The translations under genes were made by a program, and so were the position numbers. This document shows positions 1 to 5,267 of a stretch of DNA of 5,267 bases, one piece after another. The notes beneath the pieces were generated by a model. That model did no database searches, had not been told where the DNA came from, and saw nothing but the letters and a program-made list of their open reading frames with translations. Position 1 is the stretch's first letter, and the number at the start of each line of letters is the position of its first letter. Source of the stretch: Chloroflexota bacterium (GTDB lineage: Bacteria > Chloroflexota > Anaerolineae > VGOG01). The DNA lies in the NCBI GenBank assembly GCA_030615705.1, contig JAUWYT010000149.1, positions 1 to 5,267 of the forward strand, in the 5' to 3' direction.

Positions 1-504
1 CTAGAGCACGTAGTGGAGGTCATCGCCCTCTGCCGGACGGTGCTAACCCTCTATCCCCAGATCAACCGCGACCTGCTGATGACAGGGGCTCTCCTGCACG
101 ACGTTGGCAAGACCAAAGAGCTCACCTACGAGCGCGATATCGAGTACAGCGACGAAGGGCGCCTCCTGGGTCATGTAGTGCTCAGCGACCGGATGATAAC
201 CGAACGCATAGCTGAAATCCCCGACTTGCCGCCGGAGCTTGCGTTGCGCTTGCGCCACGTGGTCGTCAGCCACCATGGCCGCTACGAGTGGGGCTCGCCC
301 CGTCGGCCCAAGACCCTGGAGGCTTGCGCCCTCCACTATATCGATAACTTGGATGCCCAGGTTAACCGCTTCGCTCGGATCATTGCTGCTCGACGGGATA
401 AGACCAAGCCCTGGACTGAGTACGACACTCTGCTGAAACGCTATCTCTACGCTGGCCGGGAGGAAGACGAGTTGGTCATAGAAGAGCCCGGGCCTTTGGA
501 GTAA
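1..504 (+). CDS. yhaM: YhaM-family HD-domain 3'-5' exoribonuclease, C-terminal part (5' end outside window)
   Basis: Metal-dependent 3'-5' exoribonuclease of the YhaM type, a cytoplasmic enzyme that in Firmicutes trims RNA and short single-stranded nucleic acid from the 3' end. The frame is open from base 1. Its first residues, LEH, match the family's GGLLEH block, so the GTG at 13 is internal and not the start. Visible metal-ligand candidates, counted from the first visible residue, are H3, the HD pair H33-D34 in LLHDVGK, H58, the H91-H92 pair in VSHHG, and D115 in YIDNLD. The stretch GSPRRPKTLEA and the ending TEYDTLLKRYLYAG are also typical of the family. Full-length relatives are about 310-330 residues with an N-terminal OB-fold, so roughly half the protein is missing on the left. 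The stop TAA overlaps the mutS2 start. The HD ligands look intact and an active enzyme is expected. Another HD-family phosphohydrolase is possible but the SHHG and P-T-EA blocks favour YhaM. Confidence 0.85.
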   Translation, partial: LEHVVEVIALCRTVLTLYPQINRDLLMTGALLHDVGKTKELTYERDIEYSDEGRLLGHVVLSDRMITERIAEIPDLPPELALRLRHVVVSHHGRYEWGSPRRPKTLEACALHYIDNLDAQVNRFARIIAARRDKTKPWTEYDTLLKRYLYAGREEDELVIEEPGPLE

Positions 505-509
505 TGATG
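498..509 (+). promoter_or_regulatory. Ribosome binding site and stop/start overlap for mutS2
   Basis: GGAG at 498-501 lies inside the last codons of the exonuclease gene and is followed by TAATGATG. The upstream stop TAA (502-504) shares one base with an ATG at 504, and a second in-frame ATG lies at 507. GGAG is only 2 nt from the first ATG and 5 nt from the second, so ribosomes more probably start at 507, giving a protein one residue shorter. The overlap implies translational coupling of the two genes. No promoter is visible between them, so they are likely one transcript. Confidence 0.7.
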
Positions 510-2867
510 AACCCTAAATACCTGCAAACCCTCGAATTGCCCAAGATATTGGAGCGCCTGGCGAAACACACCTCCTTCTCTGCCGGCCGGGAGATGGCCT
601 TGAGCTTGCAGCCCTCCCCTGACTTCGATGAGGTGGCAAGACGACAGGGAGAGACTAGTGAGGCCAAAGCCCTCCTCAATGCCAGGGCTGATCTCTCCTT
701 GGGTGGGGCGCGGGACGTGCGCCCTCTGGCGGACAGAGCGGAACACGGCGTCATCCTGGTGCCCGGCGAGCTCTTGGATGTCCGCGACACCCTGATCAGC
801 GGGCGAACCCTGCGACGCGTTATCACCCGCTTGAGGAATCAGTTCCCCCTTTTGGCGAGCACCACTGGAAGGATCGAGGAGTGCTCTAACGTTATCGCGG
901 AGATCGCCCGTTGCATCAACGACCGGGCCGAAGTGGTGGATGGAGCGAGTCAGAATCTAGCCCGCATCCGCCGCGAGATGAGAGAAGCCCACCAGCGGCT
1001 TTTGGCCAAGCTGGAGAGGATCGTATCCTCTCCCTCCAATGCCCCCTTTCTCCAGGAGGCCTTCGTCACCCAGCGGAGCGGGCGCTACGTCATCCCTCTC
1101 AAGGCCGGTTTCAAGGGGCGCATCCCGGGCATCGTCCACGACCAATCAGCCAGCGGTGCTACCCTCTTCATTGAGCCCCTCTCCACCGTCGAGGTGAACA
1201 ACCGCTGGCGAGAGCTGCAATTGGAAGAGGAGCGGGAGGTACAGCGCATCCTGGCTGGGCTCTCCAACCTGGTGGCCGAGGAAGGAGAGTTCATCAAGCG
1301 CACCGTTGAAGCCCTGGCTGAGCTTGACTTGGCTTTCGCTAAGGCAAAGTACGCAGAGGAGATCGCAGGGGTTGAGCCCAAGTTGGTCGCCTTTAGAAAA
1401 GTGGCCGAGGGTCTGCACCCTGGATCCAGCATCCAACTGATCAAAGCTCGTCACCCGCTGCTCGACCCAGCAAAGGTGGTACCCATTGATATCCACCTGC
1501 GCGACGATTATTTCATCCTGGTAATCACCGGGCCTAACACCGGAGGCAAGACCGTTTCCCTTAAGACGCTTGGTGTCCTGTCCTTGATGGCCCAGTGTGG
1601 CTTGGCCATCCCCGCTGCCCAGGGCTCCGCCCTCTCGGTCTTCAGCAACATCTATGCCGACATCGGCGACGAGCAGTCCATCGAGCAAAGCCTCTCTACC
1701 TTCTCTGCCCACATAACCAACGTCATTAACATCCTGGGCCAGGCCGAAGAGCGCTCCCTCGTTCTGCTGGATGACCTGGGAGCTGGCACGGATCCAAGCG
1801 AAGGTTCGGCCATAGCGAGAGCCTTGCTTTCTCACCTGCTGCGACGGAGGATCACGACTTTCATCGCCACCCATTACCCGGAGCTGAAGGTCTATGCCCA
1901 CACCACGCCGGGGGTGGAAAACGCCTGCGTGGAGTTCGACTTGGAGACCCTCTCCCCCACCTACGAGCTGAGCATCGGCTTGCCTGGCCGCAGCAACGCT
2001 TTCGCCATCGCCAGACGCCTGGGCCTCTGGCCTGAGATCGTGAGCGAGGCCGAGAGCCTGGTCTCGCCTGAGAGCTTGGAAGCGGAGAGTCTGTTGGCCG
2101 AGATCAAGCAGGCTCACCAGGAAGCCCTGGCCTCTCAAGAGGCAGCGGAGGCCGCCCGGTATCATGCAGAGGATCTGGAGAGGGAGCTGCGTCAGGAGTT
2201 GGCTGACATCGAGAAAACAAGGCACGAGATACTGAGTGCCGCTCGTGAGGAGGCTCAGCAGAAACTTGAGGAAGTGCGAGCCGAGCTGAGGACAATCAGG
2301 GCTGGACTAGGGATGACCGCCGTCACCCAGGAGTGGGTGGCCGAGGCCGAGGATAGACTGGCGTCGTTGGAGCCTGAGCCCGTCGAACCCATCGTTCAGC
2401 GGCGCTTCAAGCCCAAGGAGACGCTGAGCTTGGGCGACACCGTATGGGTGGCGGGACTTGGGGCCAGCGGTGAGATCACCGAGCTATTGGACGATGAGGC
2501 CGAAGTCCAAGTGGGCCCTTTCCGGATTAGGGCCAAGGTGGGGGACTTGGAGTTGCGGCAGAGAGCCGCTCAACCTGAGGTCAGGGAGCGACTTGTGAGT
2601 GTCTCTGAAGTCTGCTCGCCTGGTCTGGAACTGAACCTGCGGGGACAGACGGTTGAGGAGGTGATGCCTCGCCTGGATAAGTACCTGAACGATGCTTACC
2701 TGGCGGGGCTGCACCAGGTGCGCATCATCCACGGCAAAGGAACGGGGGCGCTCCGTCGCGTCGTGCGTGACTCGGTAGCAAATCACCCCCTGGTAGCCTC
2801 CTACCGGTCTGGAGACGAGCATGAGGGCGGGGAAGGTGCAACTGTAGTGAAGTTGGTCTCTAGGTAA
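504..2867 (+). CDS. mutS2: MutS2 (RqcU) ATPase with C-terminal Smr domain
   Basis: MutS homologue lacking the mismatch-recognition domains. Family members suppress recombination or, in Bacillus subtilis, act on collided ribosomes. At 787 aa it has the usual full length. The MutS2 hallmark block is at residues 194-225 (RYVIPLK, then GIVHDQSASGATLFIEP). The ATPase follows: Walker A GPNTGGKT at 343-350, DIGDEQ at 386-391, signature-like EQSLSTFSAH at 394-403, Walker B LVLLDDLGAGTDP ending at P431, and switch histidine H457 in ATHYPE. A charged coiled coil spans about 525-602 and a KOW-like beta segment about 640-690. The Smr domain runs from about 708 to the end, with LNLRG at 710-714 and IHGKGTG at 742-748 (H743, K745). 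Two motif positions are unusual: Walker B has D424 where Glu is usual, and the Smr motif has N711 where Asp is usual. The reading frame is intact and the flanking motifs well kept, so this is not a pseudogene. Translation is probably coupled to the upstream exonuclease. Whether the Smr nuclease is active is uncertain. Confidence 0.96.
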   Translation: MMNPKYLQTLELPKILERLAKHTSFSAGREMALSLQPSPDFDEVARRQGETSEAKALLNARADLSLGGARDVRPLADRAEHGVILVPGELLDVRDTLISGRTLRRVITRLRNQFPLLASTTGRIEECSNVIAEIARCINDRAEVVDGASQNLARIRREMREAHQRLLAKLERIVSSPSNAPFLQEAFVTQRSGRYVIPLKAGFKGRIPGIVHDQSASGATLFIEPLSTVEVNNRWRELQLEEEREVQRILAGLSNLVAEEGEFIKRTVEALAELDLAFAKAKYAEEIAGVEPKLVAFRKVAEGLHPGSSIQLIKARHPLLDPAKVVPIDIHLRDDYFILVITGPNTGGKTVSLKTLGVLSLMAQCGLAIPAAQGSALSVFSNIYADIGDEQSIEQSLSTFSAHITNVINILGQAEERSLVLLDDLGAGTDPSEGSAIARALLSHLLRRRITTFIATHYPELKVYAHTTPGVENACVEFDLETLSPTYELSIGLPGRSNAFAIARRLGLWPEIVSEAESLVSPESLEAESLLAEIKQAHQEALASQEAAEAARYHAEDLERELRQELADIEKTRHEILSAAREEAQQKLEEVRAELRTIRAGLGMTAVTQEWVAEAEDRLASLEPEPVEPIVQRRFKPKETLSLGDTVWVAGLGASGEITELLDDEAEVQVGPFRIRAKVGDLELRQRAAQPEVRERLVSVSEVCSPGLELNLRGQTVEEVMPRLDKYLNDAYLAGLHQVRIIHGKGTGALRRVVRDSVANHPLVASYRSGDEHEGGEGATVVKLVSR

Positions 2868-2889
2868 AACTACTTCACCTTACGAGACC
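2855..2889 (+). repeat. Inverted repeat spanning the mutS2 stop codon
   Basis: GGTCTC (2855-2860) pairs with GAGACC (2884-2889), and inside it AGGT (2862-2865) pairs with ACCT (2877-2880), leaving an 11-nt loop. One base is unpaired on the left side and three on the right. The stop TAA (2865-2867) sits at the loop edge. There is no T-run after the right arm, so it is not an intrinsic terminator by itself. It could protect the transcript's 3' end or be chance. Confidence 0.4.
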
Positions 2890-2938
2890 ACAAAACAGTG
2901 CCCACTGCTGGGGCAAGCGTTCAGCCCCCGCCTCCCCG

Positions 2939-2980
2939 AAAGCTCCAGCGGCGCATCAACTGGGGGTTCTGGAGCTTTTT
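2939..2980 (+). terminator. Intrinsic terminator of the exonuclease-mutS2 operon
   Basis: AAAGCTCCAG (2939-2948) and CTGGAGCTTT (2969-2978) form a perfect 10-bp inverted repeat, and the right arm runs into TTTTT (2976-2980). It lies 71 nt after the mutS2 stop. The 20-nt loop is longer than ideal and the T-run short, so termination may be partial. Because the left arm begins with AAA preceded by GC-rich sequence, the structure is weaker as a terminator on the minus strand. Confidence 0.65.
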
Positions 2981-3009
2981 GGACACATCTTTGACCAAAC
3001 CGCGGTGTC

Positions 3010-3019
3010 CTGGAGCTTT
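3010..3019 (+). repeat. Second copy of the terminator right arm, CTGGAGCTTT
   Basis: These ten bases repeat 2969-2978 exactly, 41 bp downstream. The left arm at 2939-2948 could pair with either copy. This copy is followed by CGCGG instead of a T-run, and it lies in the loop of a 5-bp inverted repeat, CCGCG (3000-3004) with CGCGG (3020-3024). It looks like a small local duplication of the terminator region. Confidence 0.55.
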
Positions 3020-3022
3020 CGC

Positions 3023-3040
3023 GGAGGTTTGCCGACCTCC
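3023..3040. repeat. Small perfect hairpin GGAGGT-6 nt-ACCTCC
   Basis: GGAGGT (3023-3028), loop TTGCCG, and ACCTCC (3035-3040) form a compact 6-bp GC-rich stem. No T-run follows on either strand, so it is not a terminator. The left arm resembles a Shine-Dalgarno sequence but no sensible open frame follows it. Confidence 0.45.
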
Positions 3041-3098
3041 CTCTGAACTGCTTGACTCCCCAAGTTGTTTACGAACAGAGCATGATTTCCCCGTGGTT

Positions 3099-3264
3099 TG
3101 TCACTCTGAGCGGAGCCTTCGGCCTTGAGGGCCTCAGCCTGAAGGCTTGCGGAGCGAAGAGTCTTTAGACCACTGTCACGCGAGATTCTTCGCTCCCCTT
3201 CGGCGTTCCTCAGGACAGGCCTTCGGTCGCTGAGACCTGTCCTGAGCTTGCCGAAGGAATGACA
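3099..3264. repeat. Composite palindromic intergenic repeat (MITE/REP-like)
   Basis: The element is bounded by TGTCA (3099-3103) and its complement TGACA (3260-3264), with a further TGTCA in the middle (3174-3178) dividing it into two halves. It contains three stem-loops. First, AGCCTTC (3114-3120) pairs with GAAGGCT (3141-3147). Second, GGAGCGAAGAGTCT (3151-3164) pairs with AGATTCTTCGCTCC (3183-3196), 13 of 14 positions plus one G-T. Third, CCTTCGGC (3197-3204) plus CTCAGGACAGG (3209-3219) pair with CCTGTCCTGAG (3236-3246) plus GCCGAAGG (3250-3257). It encodes no protein and has no transposase, so any movement would need help in trans. I found no convincing target-site duplication outside the ends. 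The core sequences resemble widely dispersed intergenic repeats of high-GC bacteria, especially Chloroflexota (recalled, not searched). It may also act as a transcription barrier between the convergent genes. Confidence 0.7.
3197..3257. repeat. Long imperfect hairpin inside the composite repeat
   Basis: This is the strongest secondary structure in the window: an 8-bp outer stem and an 11-bp inner stem, both perfect, separated by a 4-nt/3-nt internal loop and closed by a 16-nt loop (3220-3235). It has no T-run on either side, so it does not fit a canonical intrinsic terminator, although it could slow RNA polymerase or block 3' exonucleases. The sequence CTGTCCTGAGCTTGCCGAAGG within it is the recognisable part of the dispersed repeat. 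Confidence 0.7.
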
Positions 3265-3286
3265 CCCTTTGACTTGTCGGTTTGAG

Positions 3287-3298
3287 GCGAAGCTTCGC
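3287..3298. repeat. Perfect 12-bp palindrome GCGAAGCTTCGC
   Basis: A self-complementary 12-mer 7 nt beyond the methyltransferase stop codon. With no loop it could form a cruciform or a short hairpin with a strained 4-nt loop. On the minus strand it is followed by CTCAAACC and not by a T-run, so a terminator role is weak. Confidence 0.4.
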
Positions 3299-3305
3299 TA
3301 GACGC

Positions 3306-4046
3306 TCACCTGCTGGGTTCTGTTTGTTTCTCCACCACCACGAAGTGTGAGAGTCCAAAGGCCCGCAGCGGTGTGCTCTCTAAGGCATAAGTGACCCGGC
3401 GCAAGAAGGTGCCTATCATGGGACGGCGGGCAGCGATCTTATCGTAGCCGGGGTAGATTTGGATGTGAATGATGACCTCAACGTCGAGACCCTCGAACAG
3501 TCGCCGCATGTCGCCTCTCGTATAAGCCCGCACGTGGGGGCAGAGACGCCGCCGCAGGAAATCCGGCAGGTAGTTGACCAGGGGGACGTTGCCAAAGTGG
3601 TACTTTCCTCGCCAGAAGACGCCGTGGGTCTCTAAGGGATAGAGACGGTTGGGAGCGAAGATGACCATGCGTCCTCCCCCTCTGATCACCCGATGGGCCT
3701 CGCGGATGGCCTGGCGATCGTCCTCGACGTGCTCGATGATCTCGTGCAGGAGCACCACATCGAAGAAGCCATCGGGAAAGGGTAACTTCTCTGCTGGAGC
3801 CAGTTGGATGTTGGGCAGCGTCCGGCTCGCCTCTGCCACCCTCTCCGGGTCTACGTCTATGCCGTAGACCTCCTGGCTGAAATCCCGCATCTTTTTCACG
3901 TACGTCCCCAGGCCGCAGCCCACGTCCAGGATGCGCTGGCCCTCCAGATGCGCGTACTTACGGATCAGGGCCAACCTCCTGTCCTGCCCAAAGCGCCAGA
4001 CGTAGCTGGGGTGGCCGAGGGTGATGGCTTTGTCGTCAGGCAACAT
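3306..4046 (-). CDS. Class I SAM-dependent methyltransferase (Methyltransf_11 type)
   Basis: Soluble 246-aa enzyme expected to transfer a methyl group from S-adenosylmethionine; the acceptor is unknown. The Rossmann motifs are clear: motif I ILDVGCGLGTY at residues 39-49, the acidic end of strand 2 at D64 (YGIDVDP), the post-II block AEKLPFPDGFFDVVLLHEIIEHVED at 85-109, and RVIRGGGRMVIFAPN at 119-133 for strand 5. The C-terminal 110 residues contain ETHGVFWRGKYHFGN (139-153) and a Tyr/Arg-rich region (HVRAYTRGDMRRLFEG), which presumably shape the acceptor site. I recall this C-terminal block in uncharacterised methyltransferases near glycosyltransferase genes, but cannot verify that here. No signal peptide or TM segment is evident. 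The ATG at 4046 is supported by GGAG 7 nt upstream. It follows the MFS gene by 12 nt and is likely second in that operon. Quinone or small-molecule O-methyltransferase activity is possible. Confidence 0.88.
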   Translation of the reverse strand: MLPDDKAITLGHPSYVWRFGQDRRLALIRKYAHLEGQRILDVGCGLGTYVKKMRDFSQEVYGIDVDPERVAEASRTLPNIQLAPAEKLPFPDGFFDVVLLHEIIEHVEDDRQAIREAHRVIRGGGRMVIFAPNRLYPLETHGVFWRGKYHFGNVPLVNYLPDFLRRRLCPHVRAYTRGDMRRLFEGLDVEVIIHIQIYPGYDKIAARRPMIGTFLRRVTYALESTPLRAFGLSHFVVVEKQTEPSR

Positions 4047-4058
4047 CGTGGGACTCCG
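4047..4058 (-). promoter_or_regulatory. Ribosome binding site of the methyltransferase gene
   Basis: Reading the minus strand, the transporter's stop TGA is followed by C, then GGAG (4057-4054), a 7-nt spacer and ATG at 4046. The spacing is close to optimal and fixes the start. The whole gap is 12 nt, leaving no room for a separate promoter or terminator, which supports co-transcription with the transporter. Confidence 0.75.
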
Positions 4059-5267
4059 TCATTGCTTTGATTCCTTCGTTCTCACTAACAGTCCTGCCAT
4101 CCCCAAAGCAGCCAGAGCAAAGACCCCCGCCGCGCAGAGAAAAATGAAGCGTATGCCCAGGCTCGCGGCGATGGCCGCGCCAGCCATTGGAGCTATGGCC
4201 CTGGCCACGGAGTTAGCACTGGAGTCCAGGCCGTACACCACCCCCTGCCGGCCCTCAGGTGCCAATTGGGCCAGCGTGGCGCTGACCGAGGCCATGATGC
4301 CCCCCGTTGCCACTCCCGCTGCAGCCTGGAGGATCAACAGTTGGGTGGGCGTGACTACCAGGAACTGAGGGGCGTACAGGACTGCCGCCCCTAGCGCACA
4401 AGCCACCAGCACCCGCCGGTGGCCGATGCGATCTCCGACTCGCCCCAGGGCCACCGCCCCCAGAGCGCCGGTGGCCGCTCTCGCGCCCGTGATCAGCCCC
4501 GTGACGGAAGCCACTCGCCCCTGCCCTGGCATCAGAGATTGCACGAAAAGCGGCAACATCGGCCCCATGATCCTCAAGCCAAAGTTCATCACCACCCTGG
4601 TGCCGAACATGAACAACAGCGCCCGCGACCGCAGCACCAAAGCCAATCCCTGCCGGAAGCCCTCGGCCGGGCCAGAGCCCTCTGCTGACGAATCCTCCTT
4701 CCGCCGGGAGGGCTCGACTCGCTCCTCGACCAGGAAGAACACGCCCAGGCCTGCGGCGAAGAGCAAAGTGGCCGTCACCCAGAAGGCGGCTCGATAGCCG
4801 AAGGCGTCGGCTACCAAACCGCCCAGCAGTGGCCCGACCGAGGCTCCGCTGTAGATCGCCATCTGTAACAGCCCCAGCGCATAGCCGGACCTCTGGCGGG
4901 GCACTGAGCTGGCTACCAACGTGGTGGCCGCTGGCACGGTGCCTGTCACGCATCCTTGCAGGGCCCGCAGGATCGCCAGTTGCTGCACGTTGCGCACGAA
5001 TCCCATAGCGCAAAGCAGCACCGCCCCGCCGAACATCGCCCGCACCACCATCAGCTTGCGCCCATAGCGGTCGGCCAGGGAGCCCCAGATGGGGGCGAAG
5101 ATAGCCATGGTGATAGCCTGGCCAGTGAACAGGAGCGCGGACCACATCTGCACCTGTCCCTGGTCGGTCACCCCCAACTCCTGCACGTAGTAGGGCAGGA
5201 AGGGGAAAGCCACGCTGAAACCGGCGATGGCCACCAGCTCCGCTGCCCAGATAACGTACAGATTGCG
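4059..5267 (-). CDS. MFS drug-efflux-type transporter, DHA1-like (5' end outside window)
   Basis: Inner-membrane secondary transporter, probably a proton-coupled exporter of small, possibly toxic molecules. The frame stays open to the right edge and gives 402 visible residues beginning RNLYVIWAAELVAIAGFS, which is the normal first MFS helix. The GTG at 5234 is therefore internal and the real start lies just beyond 5267; probably only a handful of residues are missing. Counted from the first visible residue, motif A GSLADRYGRK is at 62-71, and motif B has R101, Q104 and G105. Motif C is exact at 132-150 (G-x8-G-x3-GP-x2-GG), a signature of antiporters. A charged cytoplasmic linker is at about 181-205 (EERVEPSRRKEDSS), and the repeat of motif A in the C-terminal half, GRVGDRIGHRR, is at 276-286. 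Two six-helix halves and the length fit a 12-TM DHA1 protein of the MdtG/TetA kind. The substrate cannot be read from sequence. The methyltransferase gene follows after 12 nt. Confidence 0.92.
   Translation of the reverse strand, partial: RNLYVIWAAELVAIAGFSVAFPFLPYYVQELGVTDQGQVQMWSALLFTGQAITMAIFAPIWGSLADRYGRKLMVVRAMFGGAVLLCAMGFVRNVQQLAILRALQGCVTGTVPAATTLVASSVPRQRSGYALGLLQMAIYSGASVGPLLGGLVADAFGYRAAFWVTATLLFAAGLGVFFLVEERVEPSRRKEDSSAEGSGPAEGFRQGLALVLRSRALLFMFGTRVVMNFGLRIMGPMLPLFVQSLMPGQGRVASVTGLITGARAATGALGAVALGRVGDRIGHRRVLVACALGAAVLYAPQFLVVTPTQLLILQAAAGVATGGIMASVSATLAQLAPEGRQGVVYGLDSSANSVARAIAPMAGAAIAASLGIRFIFLCAAGVFALAALGMAGLLVRTKESKQ

Larger units (their letters stand above)
2868..3305. other. 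Convergent intergenic region without a gene
   Basis: This 438-bp stretch separates the 3' ends of mutS2 (plus) and the methyltransferase (minus). Short open frames exist on both strands but cross the terminator and the palindromic repeats, carry no protein motif, and give low-complexity peptides (for example CHSERSLRP) typical of translated repeats. What it holds is structural: an intrinsic terminator, an extra copy of the terminator's right arm, a small hairpin, a composite palindromic repeat, and a 12-bp palindrome beside the methyltransferase stop. No promoter is needed here and none was recognised. Confidence 0.8.

Noticed and set aside
1146..2225. Long open frame (359 aa) on the minus strand, antisense to mutS2
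   Set aside because: It lies wholly inside the strongly supported mutS2 coding sequence, has no recognisable domain, and is explained by codon bias in GC-rich DNA.
2910..2928. GGGGC/GCCCC inverted repeat as a terminator
   Set aside because: The stem has only 5 bp with a 9-nt loop and is followed by CCGCCTCCCC, not a T-run.
2898..3128. 76-aa open frame after mutS2 on the plus strand
   Set aside because: It runs through the terminator hairpin into the palindromic repeat, has no ribosome binding site of note, and ends in CHSERSLRP, a peptide typical of translated intergenic repeats.
3099..3264. CRISPR array or insertion sequence
   Set aside because: There are no regularly spaced direct repeats with unique spacers, and no transposase frame or clear target duplication at the outer ends.
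2868..3305. tRNA or structured RNA gene in the gap
   Set aside because: No cloverleaf with a TTCGAATC-type T-loop or CCA end was found; the stems present are simple palindromes that belong to repeats.
3176..3358. 60-aa open frame on the minus strand at the methyltransferase 3' end
   Set aside because: It overlaps the methyltransferase in another frame and continues into the repeat; its sequence (LRQAQDRSQ, PEERRRGAKN) is the familiar translation of this repeat class.
4255..5145. 296-aa open frame on the minus strand in a second frame of the transporter gene
   Set aside because: The peptide is rich in Gly, Arg, Ala and Pro with no motif, while the other frame encodes all MFS motifs. It is a shadow frame.

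Overview
The window carries four protein genes in two convergent pairs, separated by a 438-bp gene-free gap full of inverted repeats. No RNA gene, CRISPR array, integrase or transposase gene is visible. G+C is high (around 60% by eye). The sequence is bacterial. The style of the genes, together with intergenic repeats containing CTGTCCTGAGCTTGCCGAAGG and GGAGCGAAGA(A/G)TCT, reminds me most of Chloroflexota (Anaerolineae or Dehalococcoidia-like). That placement is inference, because such repeats occur in other phyla too.

Layout: (1) 1-504, plus strand: the C-terminal 167 residues of a YhaM-type HD-domain 3'-5' exoribonuclease, cut by the left edge. (2) 504-2867, plus strand: a complete MutS2, with MutS-type core and ATPase, coiled coil, KOW-like segment and C-terminal Smr domain. 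It overlaps gene 1 by one base (TAATG). (3) 2868-3305: the gap, with a good intrinsic terminator for the plus-strand operon at 2939-2980, further small hairpins, and a composite palindromic repeat at 3099-3264. (4) 3306-4046, minus strand: a class I SAM-dependent methyltransferase. (5) 4059 to beyond 5267, minus strand: a 12-TM drug-efflux-type MFS transporter whose true start lies past the right edge. Genes 4 and 5 are 12 nt apart and look co-transcribed, transporter first.

The plus-strand pair joins an RNA 3'-5' exonuclease to MutS2, a protein reported in Bacillus subtilis to act on collided ribosomes. A shared role in ribosome rescue and decay of the associated mRNA is a reasonable hypothesis, not shown by the sequence. 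The transporter-methyltransferase pair could act on one small molecule (modify and export), or the methyltransferase could belong to envelope-glycan metabolism; the substrate is unknown.

No clearly undescribed system is visible. The best leads are substitutions at two acidic motif positions in MutS2 (Walker B Asp-Asp instead of Asp-Glu, and LNLRG instead of LDLRG in Smr) and the two-part repeat at 3099-3264, in which a short core motif appears interrupted by hairpin inserts at the same point in both halves.
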